Origin: Kutzneria sp044547355
Lineage (GTDB): Bacteria > Actinomycetota > Actinomycetes > Mycobacteriales > Pseudonocardiaceae
NCBI RefSeq assembly: GCF_044547355.1
Contig: NZ_JBIUAG010000013.1
Span: 124,001-188,000 of the forward strand
DNA length: 64,000 nt
Reading direction: 5' to 3'
Numbering within the stretch: the first letter of the stretch is position 1; each line of letters opens with the position of its first letter. The notes under the pieces are model-generated. The model saw only the letters and a list, made by a program, of their open reading frames with translations. It was not told the DNA's origin and ran no database searches. Below are positions 17,723 to 26,126 of this stretch, piece by piece. The position numbers and the translations under genes were made by a program.

Positions 17723-18937
17723 TCAGACGCGCTCGACGATGGTGGCGAGGCCCATGCCGCCGCCGATGCACAGGGTGACCATTCCGCGGCGCAGCTCCCG
17801 CCGCTCCAACTCGTCCACGATCGTGCCCAGGATCATCGCGCCGGTCGCGCCCAGCGGGTGGCCCAGCGCGATCGCGCCGCCGTTGACGTTGACCTTCTCC
17901 CACGGGATGTCCATGTCGCGCATGAAGCGCAGCACCACCGCGGCGAAGGCCTCGTTCATCTCGACCAGGTCAATGTCGTCGACCGTCAGGTTGGCCTTGG
18001 CCAGCGCCTTGCGGCAGGCCGGGGCCGGGCCGGTCAGCATGATCGTCGGGTCCGCGCCGCTGACCGCCGTGGCCACGATGCGGGCCCGCGGCGTCAGGCC
18101 GAACTCCTCGCCGATCTGCTCGCTGCCGATGGCCACCAGGGCCGCGCCGTCCACGATGCCCGAGGAGTTGCCCGGCGTGTGCACGTGGTTGATGCGCTCC
18201 ACCCAGTGGTACTTCTGCAACGCCACCGCGTCGAAGCCGCCCATCTCGCCGATCGCCGCGAACGAGGGCTTCAGCTCGCCCAGGCCCTCCATCGTCGACT
18301 GGGGGCGGAGGAACTCGTCGCGCTCCAGCACCGTCAGGCCGTTGCGGTCGCGGACCGGCACCACCGAGCGGTCGAAGTAGCCGTTGCTCTGCGCCTTGGC
18401 CGCGCGGGCCTGCGACTCCAGGGCGTAGGCGTCCACGTCCTCGCGGGAGAAGCCCTCGATGGAGGCGATCAGGTCGGCCCCGATGCCCTGCGGCACGAAG
18501 CTCGTGTCGTAGGCCGTCTCCGGGTCCATCGCCCAGGCGCCGCCGTCCGAGCCCATCGGGACCCGGGACATCGACTCCACGCCGCCGGCCAGGATCAGGT
18601 CGTCCCAGCCCGAGCGCACCTTCTGCGCCGCGATGTTCACCGCCTCAAGGCCCGAGGCGCAGAACCGGTTCAGCTGGAAGCCGGCCACCGTGTTGGGCAG
18701 GCCCGCGGCCAGCGCGGCCGTCTTGGCGATGTCGGCGCCCTGGTCGCCGACCGGGGTCACGCAGCCCAGCACCACATCGTCGATGCGGGCCGGGTCCAGG
18801 TTCGGGTTGCGGGTGCGCAGCTCGTCGATCAGGCCGACGAGCAGGGATACGGGCTTGACCTCGTGCAGCGACCCGTTCTGCTTGCCCTTACCCCGCGGGG
18901 TCCGGACCGCGTCGAACACAAAAGCTTCGGTGCTCAT
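17723..18937 (-). CDS. fadA: Acetyl-CoA C-acyltransferase (thiolase)
   Basis: 404-residue thiolase that cleaves 3-ketoacyl-CoA in the last step of beta-oxidation. The active-site Cys is in NRFCASGLEAV (~residue 92), with the His motif GHPLGATGA and the second Cys in LCIGGGMGLA. ATG 18937 follows AGGAGG by 10 nt. The fadB-type gene comes 11 bp later, so the two subunits are made together. The TATCACAT-containing region at 19010-19030 upstream may hold the promoter and a TetR-type site, but I cannot define one. Confidence 0.95.
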   Translation of the reverse strand: MSTEAFVFDAVRTPRGKGKQNGSLHEVKPVSLLVGLIDELRTRNPNLDPARIDDVVLGCVTPVGDQGADIAKTAALAAGLPNTVAGFQLNRFCASGLEAVNIAAQKVRSGWDDLILAGGVESMSRVPMGSDGGAWAMDPETAYDTSFVPQGIGADLIASIEGFSREDVDAYALESQARAAKAQSNGYFDRSVVPVRDRNGLTVLERDEFLRPQSTMEGLGELKPSFAAIGEMGGFDAVALQKYHWVERINHVHTPGNSSGIVDGAALVAIGSEQIGEEFGLTPRARIVATAVSGADPTIMLTGPAPACRKALAKANLTVDDIDLVEMNEAFAAVVLRFMRDMDIPWEKVNVNGGAIALGHPLGATGAMILGTIVDELERRELRRGMVTLCIGGGMGLATIVERV

Positions 18938-19068
18938 GGCTGTGGCGCCTCCTGACTCGGGCATCACGTCGAAGGTAGCGCCGCCCCAAGTAACAATCAA
19001 TCCGGCCTGCATGTATCACATACCGGTCGGAATGTGAGTTGGGTCTCTCTCGGCGATACTGTCACCGG

Positions 19069-19818
19069 ATGCGCACCCCCGCCGAGATCGTGGACTTCCT
19101 GATCGGGTTCTCCGGTCGGCAGGCGACCGACGTGGTGGCGGTGCCCGGCGGCATCGCGGTGCGACACCGGGACTTCCCGGCCTCGTACAACAACAACCGG
19201 GTCCTGGTGCGGGAGGCGGTTGAGCCGGCGAAGCTGCTGGCGGCGGTCGACGAGGTGATGGCCGACCTCGACTACCGGGTGATCGTGTTCCTCGACGACG
19301 AGCCGGGCCGGGCCTTCGAGCCGGCGGCGGTGGCCGCCGGGTACACGACGCACGAGCTGGTGGCGATGCGGTTCGAGGGGGCGGTGCCGCCGGCGCCGTC
19401 GGTGCGGGTGGAGTCGCTGGAGCTGCCGGTGATGATCGAGGCGCTGCGGCGGAACTGGCGGGCCGACGAGCCGGAGCTGCCCGAGGACGAGGTGGAGCAG
19501 CTGGCCACCCGGATCGCCGCCCGGCGGCGGGGTGCGGACGAGGTGCACTTCCTCGGCGTGGTGGCCGACGGTCGGCCGGTGGCGTGGGCGGATCTCTACC
19601 TGCACGAGGGAATCGCGCAGATCGAGTACGTGCTGACGGTGCCGGGCCACCAGGGCCACGGCTACTCGACGGCGATCATGCGCGAGGCGTTGCGGCGGGC
19701 CCGCGGCCGCGACACGGTGTTCCTGTTCGCCGACGGCGAGGACTGGCCGCAGAACTGGTACGGCCGACTGGGATTCACCCCGGTCGGCCGCTTCCACGAG
19801 TACGTCCGCACTACTTAG
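19069..19818 (+). CDS. GNAT family N-acetyltransferase
   Basis: 249 residues. The C-terminal half has the GNAT acetyl-CoA-binding signature (VLTVPGHQGHGYSTAIMREAL) and a final FTPVGRF strand; the N-terminal half resembles a degenerate GNAT fold, as in tandem acetyltransferases. ATG 19069 is used rather than the in-frame ATG 19039 because the family start (RTPAEIVDF) follows directly. Substrate unknown. The 3' end overlaps the convergent hexosaminidase gene by 8 bp. Confidence 0.82.
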   Translation: MRTPAEIVDFLIGFSGRQATDVVAVPGGIAVRHRDFPASYNNNRVLVREAVEPAKLLAAVDEVMADLDYRVIVFLDDEPGRAFEPAAVAAGYTTHELVAMRFEGAVPPAPSVRVESLELPVMIEALRRNWRADEPELPEDEVEQLATRIAARRRGADEVHFLGVVADGRPVAWADLYLHEGIAQIEYVLTVPGHQGHGYSTAIMREALRRARGRDTVFLFADGEDWPQNWYGRLGFTPVGRFHEYVRTT

Positions 19819-21382
19819 CCCAGGGCACCTGCGGGGAGGCGTAGAAGTTCACGCCCTGCGCCTTCCAGCGCGGACCCTGCGCGGCCAGCCGCGTCTTGAA
19901 CGTGTTCCAGTCGTGCGTGCTGGCCGGCGACCAGCCCAGCTCGGCCAGCTCGGCCAGGCGCGGGAAGGCCATGTACTGGATGTCGGCCAGCTTGGTGATG
20001 GTCTCCGTCCACAGTGGACCTTCGACGCCGTTGACCTGGCTGGCGTTCACGCCGGTCAGGTACGCGCCGGGATCCCAGCTGTAGGCGGTCTTGGCCTCGA
20101 TCAGGCCGGCCCAGTCCTGGCCCAGCGGCGTGCTCGAGGTGTACTTCATGTCCAGGTAGGCCAGATTGGCCGGGGACAGCACGAAGTGCGTGCCCTTCTT
20201 CGCCGCCGCCTGCACAGCCGCGTTGGTCGGCGTGGTGTCCCAGTACTGCCCGATGGTCGAGGGCAGCAGCGCGGCCTTGCTGATGTCGTGCCAGCCGATG
20301 GCGATCTTGCCGTGGTTGGCCACGATCTGCTGGACCTTGGGGATGAACGCCTGGTAGTCGGCGTCGCTGGTGGACTGCGACTCGTCGCCGCCGATGTGGA
20401 TGTACGGGCCGGGAGTCAGCGCCGCCAGCTCGCCGATCACGTCGTCCAGGAACTTGTAGGTGATGTCCTTGTTCACGCACAGGGTGCTGAAGCCGACGTC
20501 GGTGCCGGTGTAGAGCGGCGGGGCCACGCCGTTGCAGTTCAGCTCGGCGTAGGAGGCCAGGGCCGCGTTGGTGTGCCCCGGCATGTCGATCTCGGGAATG
20601 ATCGTGATGTAGCGGCTGGCCGCGTAGGCCACGATGTCCTTGTACTGGGCCTGCGTGTAGTAGCCGCCGGCGCCGCCGCCGACCTGGGTGCTGCCGCCGT
20701 AGGTGGCCAGGCGCGGCCAGCTGTTGATCTGGATGCGCCAGCCCTGGTCGTCGCTCAGGTGCAGGTGCAGCGTGTTGACCTTGTAGCGGGCGATCTCGTC
20801 GATGTAGGTCTTGACCGTGTCCACGCCGAAGAAGTGACGGGCCACGTCCAGCATCGCGCCGCGGTAGGCGAAGCGCGGGTGGTCAGTGATCTTGCCGCTC
20901 TGGATCGTCCACGGGCCCGGCTGCTTGGTGCTGGCCTCGATGCTGGCCGGCAGCAGCTGCCGCAGCGTCTGCACGCCCTCGAACAGGCCCGCCGGCTTGT
21001 TCGCCGACAGCACCACCGAGGCCGCCGTCACCGTCAGCGTGTAGCCCTCGTCGCCGAGCGATGCGTCCGGCACGATCAGCAGCTGGATCGGGTCCACCGC
21101 GTGCGCCACCAGCGACTTGTCCACCGGCAGCGCGAAGCCCGTCGCCGGACGCAGCGCGCCGGCCAGGTAGTCGCCCACCGCCGCCGCCTGACCGCTGGCC
21201 GCGATCCGCGCGCCGCTGGCCAACGTGAACGTCGAGCTCGCCTGCGTGGCCGCCGCCGGGGCCGGCACCACGCTCGCGTACGGCACCGCCTTCGGCGCCG
21301 TCGCCGCCTGAGCGGCCGTCGCTGTCCCGAGCATCGTGATGGCGGTGGCCGCGACGACCAGCCGCCGGGGGATCGTTGACAT
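19811..21382 (-). CDS. Secreted beta-N-acetylhexosaminidase (GH20)
   Basis: 523-residue exported enzyme releasing terminal N-acetylglucosamine from chitin-type or wall-derived oligosaccharides. Sec signal (cleavage near AAQAA, ~26), GH20b N-terminal domain (~35-165), then the GH20 barrel with FAYRGAMLDVARHF, LHLHLSDDQGWRI and the catalytic Asp-Glu pair in HIGGDES (D333-E334), which supports substrate-assisted catalysis. ATG 21382 follows GGAGG by about 11 nt. Monocistronic by context. Confidence 0.95.
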   Translation of the reverse strand: MSTIPRRLVVAATAITMLGTATAAQAATAPKAVPYASVVPAPAAATQASSTFTLASGARIAASGQAAAVGDYLAGALRPATGFALPVDKSLVAHAVDPIQLLIVPDASLGDEGYTLTVTAASVVLSANKPAGLFEGVQTLRQLLPASIEASTKQPGPWTIQSGKITDHPRFAYRGAMLDVARHFFGVDTVKTYIDEIARYKVNTLHLHLSDDQGWRIQINSWPRLATYGGSTQVGGGAGGYYTQAQYKDIVAYAASRYITIIPEIDMPGHTNAALASYAELNCNGVAPPLYTGTDVGFSTLCVNKDITYKFLDDVIGELAALTPGPYIHIGGDESQSTSDADYQAFIPKVQQIVANHGKIAIGWHDISKAALLPSTIGQYWDTTPTNAAVQAAAKKGTHFVLSPANLAYLDMKYTSSTPLGQDWAGLIEAKTAYSWDPGAYLTGVNASQVNGVEGPLWTETITKLADIQYMAFPRLAELAELGWSPASTHDWNTFKTRLAAQGPRWKAQGVNFYASPQVPWAK

Positions 21383-21476
21383 GTCTTGGTTGTCCTCCCG
21401 AGCGGGGACCTGGACACGGCGGCGGAAACCCATTGGATACAGCCCCCGTACGCAGTGTCAAGGTCTGGACCACTTC

Positions 21477-21528
21477 ATGGCGCCGCCTTCGGCGTCGCGG
21501 CTCGGCCCCCGGGTAGCCGATGCCTCGC
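21477..21528 (+). repeat. 52-bp dispersed repeat, copy 2
   Basis: Exact reverse complement of 12434-12485. It lies upstream of the hexosaminidase gene and merges on its right into a larger imperfect inverted repeat (21516-21621). Within the 322-bp gene-free stretch 21383-21704, this repeat, the inverted repeat and the probable hexosaminidase promoter are all I can identify. Confidence 0.85.
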
Positions 21529-21621
21529 CCTTGCCGGATTTAGTCCGCCGCATCGGCTCGGGTGGGTGGTTGAGTTGAGTGGCGGCGGACGAAATCCGGC
21601 GTGCGGGCGAAGCATCGGCGG
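21516..21621. repeat. Large imperfect inverted repeat
   Basis: Two stacked arm pairs. 21516-21530 (GCCGATGCCTCGCCC) pairs with 21607-21621 with one mismatch. 21533-21551 (GCCGGATTTAGTCCGCCGC) pairs with 21582-21600 with one mismatch. The loop is about 30 nt. The near-perfect pairing suggests a folded RNA or a non-autonomous repeat; it sits beside the truncated DUF3800 gene. Confidence 0.7.
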
Positions 21622-21704
21622 GGCCTCGCACTCTCTCGGTTGGCGATTCTCGCTCTCTTTGGTAGTGGACCCCCAAGATTGGGTCTCCTCGTCGGATGTC
21701 GACA

Positions 21705-22034
21705 CTATTCCTGCTGTCGAAGAACTGAGGAACCTCCAGCATTGGCGAGGCCCAGTTGGATCAACGACGCCTGGCGTCGCTTGTTGCGCGAGTCGCTGCG
21801 GACCATCTGGAGAACCTCGTTGCCCTTGAGCTCGTGCAGCACCGAGTCCAGGGCGAGACCGTTGTTGAACCGGCGTGGGAAGTACTGGCGCTTGAGCGCC
21901 AGAAAATCGCGGGTGAGGCCGGGAACGGCGACGGCCTCGACGATCAGCCCCAGAATTACCATGACCGGAGTCGAGTTAATTCCCTGATCGGGTGATTCTG
22001 TGCCACCGGACTCGTCGAGATAACAGAAATGCAC
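21705..22034 (-). pseudogene. DUF3800 protein, truncated
   Basis: 109 codons from GTG 22034 give the N-terminus of a DUF3800 protein: HFCYLDESGGTES (acidic RNase H-like first strand), VMVILGLIVEA, then LHELKGNEVLQMVRSDSRNKRR. The usual length is over 200 residues, and the C-terminal half with further acidic motifs is absent; the frame stops at 21705 next to the inverted-repeat element. DUF3800 genes are often carried by mobile or defence-rich regions. The frame also runs upstream to 22139, but that part has no family character. Confidence 0.65.
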
Positions 22035-22060
22035 CCCGGCAACATAGCGCACAACAGCAC

Positions 22061-22086
22061 TAAGGCCGCCCCGAGGGGCGGCCTTA
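22061..22086. terminator. GC-rich hairpin upstream of the DUF3800 remnant
   Basis: TAAGGCCGCCCC (22061-22072) pairs exactly with 22075-22086 over a GA loop. Looks like an intrinsic-terminator stem without a long T-tract. No intact gene ends here now, so it may mark the end of a lost gene. Confidence 0.6.
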
Positions 22087-22182
22087 GGATGTGATGTTCG
22101 GTCGTTCTGACCTATGCACCGGTACTGCCGTTTCTGCACCCAGCATACCCACTACGCCATCCGGACGCAAACTCCTTCGGGG

Positions 22183-22656
22183 TCAGGCGCTGACGCGGAG
22201 GGTGGAGACGCCGCGGAGGATGAAGTGGTCACGGTAGGAGGGGCGGGAGTCGACGAGGGTCAGGTCGGGCAGGACGGCGAGGCCGGCCAGGGCGAGCTGG
22301 CCTTCGAGGCGGGCCAGGGGAGCGCCGAGGCAGAAGTGGATGCCCTGGCCGAAGGAGACGAGCCGGCCGGACTGGCGGGTGAGGTCGAGGCGGTCGGGGT
22401 CAGGGAAGGCGTTGGGGTCGCGGTTGGCCGCCCCGAGGACCATGGAGACGATCTCGCCGGCGAGGACGGTGTGGCCGGCGACCTCGGTGTCGGCCACGGC
22501 GACCCGGGAGACGAACTGCACGGGGGAGTCGTAGCGCAGCAGTTCCTCGGTGGCGGCGGGGGCCTGGTCGGGATTCGAGCGCAGGAAGGCCAGCTGGGCG
22601 GGGTGGCGCAGCAGCGCGAGGGCGCCGTTGCCGATGAGGTTGACGGTGGTCTCGCG
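22183..22656 (-). pseudogene. Cytochrome P450, C-terminal remnant
   Basis: Reading on the minus strand from about 22656, the frame gives RETTVNLIGNGALALLRHP (end of the I helix, normally AG-x-ETT), then EELLRYDSPVQFVSR (ExxR helix), DPDRLDLTR and the heme loop FGQGIHFCLGAPLARLE, to the stop at 22183. The first ~240 residues of a bacterial class I P450 are missing. No start codon precedes the I-helix fragment in frame. The break coincides with the truncated TetR gene starting at 22659, so one deletion probably removed both 5' ends and their shared promoter. Confidence 0.87.
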
Positions 22657-22658
22657 CC

Positions 22659-23069
22659 ATGCTGCTGGCGCTGTTGTCGCGCGCGTCGGACGACCTGCTC
22701 ACGCAGGTGGAGTGCTGGCTGGAGCCGCACGCGGACCGCCGCGAGAGCGTGCGGCTGAGCATCGAGCTGGCCGTGCAGATGTACGACGACCACGGCGCGG
22801 TGCTGATGGCGGCGCAGAACCCGGACGCCCCGGCCGAGGCCCGGCAGTTCATGGCCGACCTGAACGGCCGCCTGGTCGCGGCGACCGAGGACATGATCGA
22901 ACGCACCCGTGAGGCCGGCGCCGCCCCGGCCGGGCCGCCCTCGGCGCACTCGCTGGCCACCATGCTGGTCGGCATGACCGAGCACGCCATCTCCCACGAC
23001 GAGGGCGATCCCGAGCTGGTGGACACGCTGACCTCGATCTGGCACCGGGCGGTCTTCGCCGCGGACTAG
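22659..23069 (+). pseudogene. TetR family regulator, C-terminal remnant
   Basis: The frame from 22659 gives LLALLSRASDDLLTQVECWL, continuing through a helical ligand-binding domain to 23069. The helix-turn-helix (about 50-60 residues) that should precede LLALL is gone. The sequence fits the C-terminal domain of a TetR repressor that was divergent from, and probably controlled, the adjacent P450. An ATG at the junction could start translation, but the product could not bind DNA. Confidence 0.83.
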
Positions 23070-23093
23070 GACCGGCGGCCGGGCGCACGGTCA

Positions 23094-23137
23094 GGTCCAC
23101 CGCCGCCGGATCAAGGTGGAGCCGGCGGCGGTGGACC
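23094..23137. terminator. 16-bp-arm hairpin between TetR remnant and VC0807-like gene
   Basis: GGTCCACCGCCGCCGG (23094-23109) and 23122-23137 are exact complements around a 12-base loop, located between two convergent gene ends. Probable bidirectional terminator without a T-tract. Confidence 0.7.
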
Positions 23138-23142
23138 CGGGG

Positions 23143-23772
23143 CTAGCCGGCCGCGGCCAACCGGGCCTGCCGCCGGCCGACGTACCACCGGGTCCACACG
23201 GCCAGCAGCACGAACGCGACGACCAGCATCACCGTCGACACGGTGACCATGACCTCGATCGGCAGCAGGAACACCAGCGGAACCCGCACCAGCGCCTCGA
23301 TCACCAACCCGACGCCCCACACCAGGGACATGGTGTAGAAGGTGCGGCGGAAGCCGGGCAGCTCCTGCCACCGCTGCGCGAACTCCGCCTCCCGGCCGGG
23401 CTGCATGCGCAGCGCCGCGAAGTAGATGAGCGGCTTGCCGAACAGACAGCTGACCAGGAACGCGACGCCGGCCACGAAGGTGCCGGCCGATTCCTTGACG
23501 AGCAGGAAGCGCGCGTCGCCGGTGACGAACGACAGCACCAGCCCGACCGTGAACACGCCGACCATGAAGGCCGAGAACAGCTGGAACTTGCGGTCCTTGA
23601 CCGCGACGAACAGGGTGCGCAGCAGCGCGACGACCGAGCCGGTCAGCAGGGCCACGAAGTCGCTGGCTCCCAGCCAGTGGGCCACGAAGTAGGCCAGCGC
23701 GGGCACGCCGACGTCCACGAGCAGCGAGCTGAGGATCGTCGCCACCCGGGGTGACTCGGTCTTCTCGGTCAT
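23143..23772 (-). CDS. VC0807-like polytopic membrane protein
   Basis: 209 residues with about six hydrophobic helices (VDVGVPALAYFVAHWLG; FVALLTGSVVALLRTLFVAV; FMVGVFTVGLVLSFVTG; GTFVAGVAFLVSCLFG; VWGVGLVIEALVRVPLVFLL; VSTVMLVVAFVLLAVW). The arrangement and the GREAEFAQRWQELPGFRR loop fit the VC0807/intracellular septation-like family of unknown function. Its ATG overlaps the carotenoid oxygenase stop (ATGA), so translation is coupled and a joint role at the membrane is plausible, but unproven. Confidence 0.75.
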   Translation of the reverse strand: MTEKTESPRVATILSSLLVDVGVPALAYFVAHWLGASDFVALLTGSVVALLRTLFVAVKDRKFQLFSAFMVGVFTVGLVLSFVTGDARFLLVKESAGTFVAGVAFLVSCLFGKPLIYFAALRMQPGREAEFAQRWQELPGFRRTFYTMSLVWGVGLVIEALVRVPLVFLLPIEVMVTVSTVMLVVAFVLLAVWTRWYVGRRQARLAAAG

Positions 23773-25112
23773 GGCGTGAGTTCTCCGTCCGGGATCCAGG
23801 ACCCGTGGAAGCCGGCCGGCACCCGACGGGGCAGCAACACCGCCGCGACCGGCTTGGCGGACAGGTCGGTGGCGTCGTGCACGAGCAGTTGGGAGGCCAC
23901 GGACGGATCGGTGTTGGTGGCGATCGACAGCAGCCAGCCCTCATCTTCCCCGCTGGAGTCCTCGGCCGGGACGAAAACGGCCTCGCCGGCCCGCCAGTTC
24001 TCGCCGAGTTCATGCCGGGCCACCACGCCGCGGTCGGTGTCGTACTTGACGATGGCGCTGCGGTCGACCGCGTACAGGTAGCGGTTGGGCAGGCCGACCC
24101 GCCGGTCGTCCACGGTCGGGAACTCGGCGGCCCCGTCGTCCAGCTCCTGCTCGGTCACCTTGCCGGTGGCCGGGTCGAGGATCCAGCGGTGCAGCTTGCT
24201 CACGGCCAGCGCGGCGGCCTGCTCGGCCACCGGCGCGCCGCCGATGTGGCTCCAGCTGGCGAACCACGCGTCGCGGCTGTAGCGGATGGCGTCCAGGACG
24301 ACCCGGCCCTGCTCGTCCTCGCGGGCGTTGCCCACGTGGAAGACGTAGCACGGGTCGACGTCGAACCACTGGACGATCGGGTCGTCCTTGCCCATCAGGC
24401 CGATCCGGGACGTGTACTTGTCGCTCCACTGGTACGGCATGCCCCGGCCGACCAGCTCCAGGTCGAACACCACGGGCAGGTCCAGCCACACGATGTGGTC
24501 GGCGGTGATGGCGAAGTCGTGCATCATCGTCGGACCCGGCACCTGCACCGGGAAGTTGGTGATCAGCTGACCGTCGGCGGAGAGCCGGTGGTAGGTCAGG
24601 TACGGCGCCCGGAAGCTGTAGTCGAACAGGTGCAGCTCGCCGGTCTCCGGGTCCTCCTTGGGGTGCGCGGTCATGCCGGTGGTGAGCCGGCCGTTGAAGT
24701 CGCACGGGCCGAGCGTGTCCAGCTCGGGGCTCATCTCGTACGGGAAGCTGGTCTCCATCAGCGCGAAGATCTTGCCGCCGTGCTCGATCACCGAGGTGTT
24801 GGCCGCGCCGGCGGCCAGGTCGCGGGCGCCGTCCCGGAGCAGGGAGGGCGCGCCCTCCAACCGCTTGGTCCGCACCCACCGGTTGCGGTACCACTCGGCC
24901 CGGCCCTGGTTCAGGCGGACGCCGTGGATCATGCCGTGGCCGGTGAACCAGTGGCCGCTGTCCTCGCCCGGCTTCGGGTTGGGGCCGTTGCGGAAGTAGC
25001 GCCCGGTCAGCTCGGTCGGCAGCGCGCCGGTGACCTGGAGGTCCTGCGCCTCGATCTCGTCGGGGACCGGCGCCAGGTGGCCGGCCAGGTAGCTCGGAGT
25101 CTGTTCGGTCAT
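23769..25112 (-). CDS. Carotenoid oxygenase (RPE65/CCD family)
   Basis: 447-residue non-heme iron dioxygenase that cleaves carotenoids, apocarotenoids or stilbenoid-like double bonds. The four iron His ligands are expected in GMTAHPKEDP, MMHDFAIT, FHVGNA and the C-terminal FHGSWIP, all present. RYFRNGPNP and FTGHGMIHG mark the N-terminal blades. The start at ATG 25112 gives MTEQTPSYLAGH; the upstream extension is unlikely. A perfect palindrome (25140-25157) lies just upstream. It forms an operon with the VC0807-like gene through a 4-bp overlap. Confidence 0.92.
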   Translation of the reverse strand: MTEQTPSYLAGHLAPVPDEIEAQDLQVTGALPTELTGRYFRNGPNPKPGEDSGHWFTGHGMIHGVRLNQGRAEWYRNRWVRTKRLEGAPSLLRDGARDLAAGAANTSVIEHGGKIFALMETSFPYEMSPELDTLGPCDFNGRLTTGMTAHPKEDPETGELHLFDYSFRAPYLTYHRLSADGQLITNFPVQVPGPTMMHDFAITADHIVWLDLPVVFDLELVGRGMPYQWSDKYTSRIGLMGKDDPIVQWFDVDPCYVFHVGNAREDEQGRVVLDAIRYSRDAWFASWSHIGGAPVAEQAAALAVSKLHRWILDPATGKVTEQELDDGAAEFPTVDDRRVGLPNRYLYAVDRSAIVKYDTDRGVVARHELGENWRAGEAVFVPAEDSSGEDEGWLLSIATNTDPSVASQLLVHDATDLSAKPVAAVLLPRRVPAGFHGSWIPDGELTP

Positions 25113-25139
25113 ATCCCAACGGTGACACGTGGCTAATAA

Positions 25140-25157
25140 CATGTCAATGCTGACATG
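25140..25157. promoter_or_regulatory. Perfect palindrome CATGTCA-ATGC-TGACATG, probable operator
   Basis: Seven-base arms around four bases, 27 bp upstream of the carotenoid oxygenase start and about 130 bp upstream of the divergent VOC gene. Size and position fit a MarR/GntR/TetR-type repressor site. No regulator gene is adjacent, except that the destroyed TetR gene lies about 2 kb away. Confidence 0.6.
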
Positions 25158-25288
25158 ACAGCAATGGGAGGTGGACACGGGCCGTCAACGGGCCGGGCCG
25201 ATCCGTCACCTCGTCAGGTTCGCTGACACCGCCGCGCCGGCCCGCTGGCAGAGTGGGGCCCCGGTTGGCTACCGGAGCGGAGGACGTC

Positions 25289-26038
25289 ATGCCCGAGGCG
25301 AGCGAGTACGCGCGAGGGGTGCCGTGCTGGATCGACCTGTCCAGCACGGATGTCAATGCCAGCAAGGAGTTCTACACGGCGCTGTTCGGCTGGGAGTACT
25401 TCGTCGGACCGCCGGAGACCGGTCACTACACGCAGGCGCTGCTGAACGGCCACAGCATCGCCGGGCTGATGCAGCAGGAGGGCGCCACGCCCGTCACCTG
25501 GACCACCTACCTCAAGTCCGACGACGCCGACAGCACGCACAAGGCCGTCGTCGAGCACGGCGGGCAGGCCATGACCGAGGTCATCGACGTGACGGGCGAG
25601 GGCCGGATGATCATCGCCGCCGATCCGACCGGCGGCGTGTTCGGCGTCTGGGAGCCGGGCCGGCACATCGGCGCGCGCCTGGTCAACGAGCCCGGCACCT
25701 GGATCTGGAACGAGCTGTCGACCCCCAACGCGGCGCGGGCCCGGGCCTTCTACGCCGACGTGTTCGGGGTGGAGATCGCCGATCCCCTGCCGGACATGGA
25801 CTACACGACGTTCCGGGTCGACGGGCGGGACGTCGGCGGCATCTTCACCGTGCCGGACGCCGAGCCGGACTGGCGGGTGTACTTCGCCGTCGCCGACACG
25901 GACGCCACCGCGGCGATCGCCGACAGCAACGGGGCGACGGTGGTCAGCGAGCCCAAGGACACGCCGTTCGGCCGGATGGCCGTGATCCAGGATCCCCAGG
26001 GCGCCGTCTTCGCCCTGATGTCCGGCCCCCAAACCTGA
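25289..26038 (+). CDS. Two-domain VOC family (glyoxalase-like) protein
   Basis: 249 residues forming two vicinal-oxygen-chelate modules: residues ~8-120 (GVPCWIDLSS, FYTALFGWEYFVG) and ~130-245 (GTWIWNELSTPNAARARAFY, ADVFGVEI, FRVDGRDVGGIF). This arrangement is common in actinobacterial proteins annotated as hydroxylases or glyoxalase-like. ATG 25289 has GGAGG five bases upstream, better than the ATG at 25253. Substrate unknown. Confidence 0.85.
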   Translation: MPEASEYARGVPCWIDLSSTDVNASKEFYTALFGWEYFVGPPETGHYTQALLNGHSIAGLMQQEGATPVTWTTYLKSDDADSTHKAVVEHGGQAMTEVIDVTGEGRMIIAADPTGGVFGVWEPGRHIGARLVNEPGTWIWNELSTPNAARARAFYADVFGVEIADPLPDMDYTTFRVDGRDVGGIFTVPDAEPDWRVYFAVADTDATAAIADSNGATVVSEPKDTPFGRMAVIQDPQGAVFALMSGPQT

Positions 26039-26068
26039 GCCCTGCTCGTGTCAAGCCGCTGATGCTTG

Positions 26069-26111
26069 GAACGGACCATTCCTCCACTCGCAGTGCAGGA
26101 ATGGTCCGTTC
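26069..26111. terminator. 20-bp-arm hairpin between convergent genes
   Basis: GAACGGACCATTCCTCCACT (26069-26088) pairs with 26092-26111 with one C/C mismatch. It is related to the hairpin at 62214-62256 and shares TTCCTCCACT with those at 15376 and 57218. It separates the VOC gene from the secreted protein gene. Confidence 0.72.
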
Positions 26112-26126
26112 ATACAGCGTGAGGGG

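Noticed and set aside
15408..18380. 990-codon plus-strand frame across fadB/fadA
   Set aside because: Antisense shadow; the minus strand carries complete fadB and fadA with ribosome sites.
21458..21742. Minus frame that might continue DUF3800
   Set aside because: Runs through the repeat elements, has no DUF3800 motif, and is in another frame from the family-like part.
22087..22182. Possible tRNA or small RNA gene before the P450 remnant
   Set aside because: I could not form a cloverleaf or find a T-loop; sequence looks like non-coding remnant.
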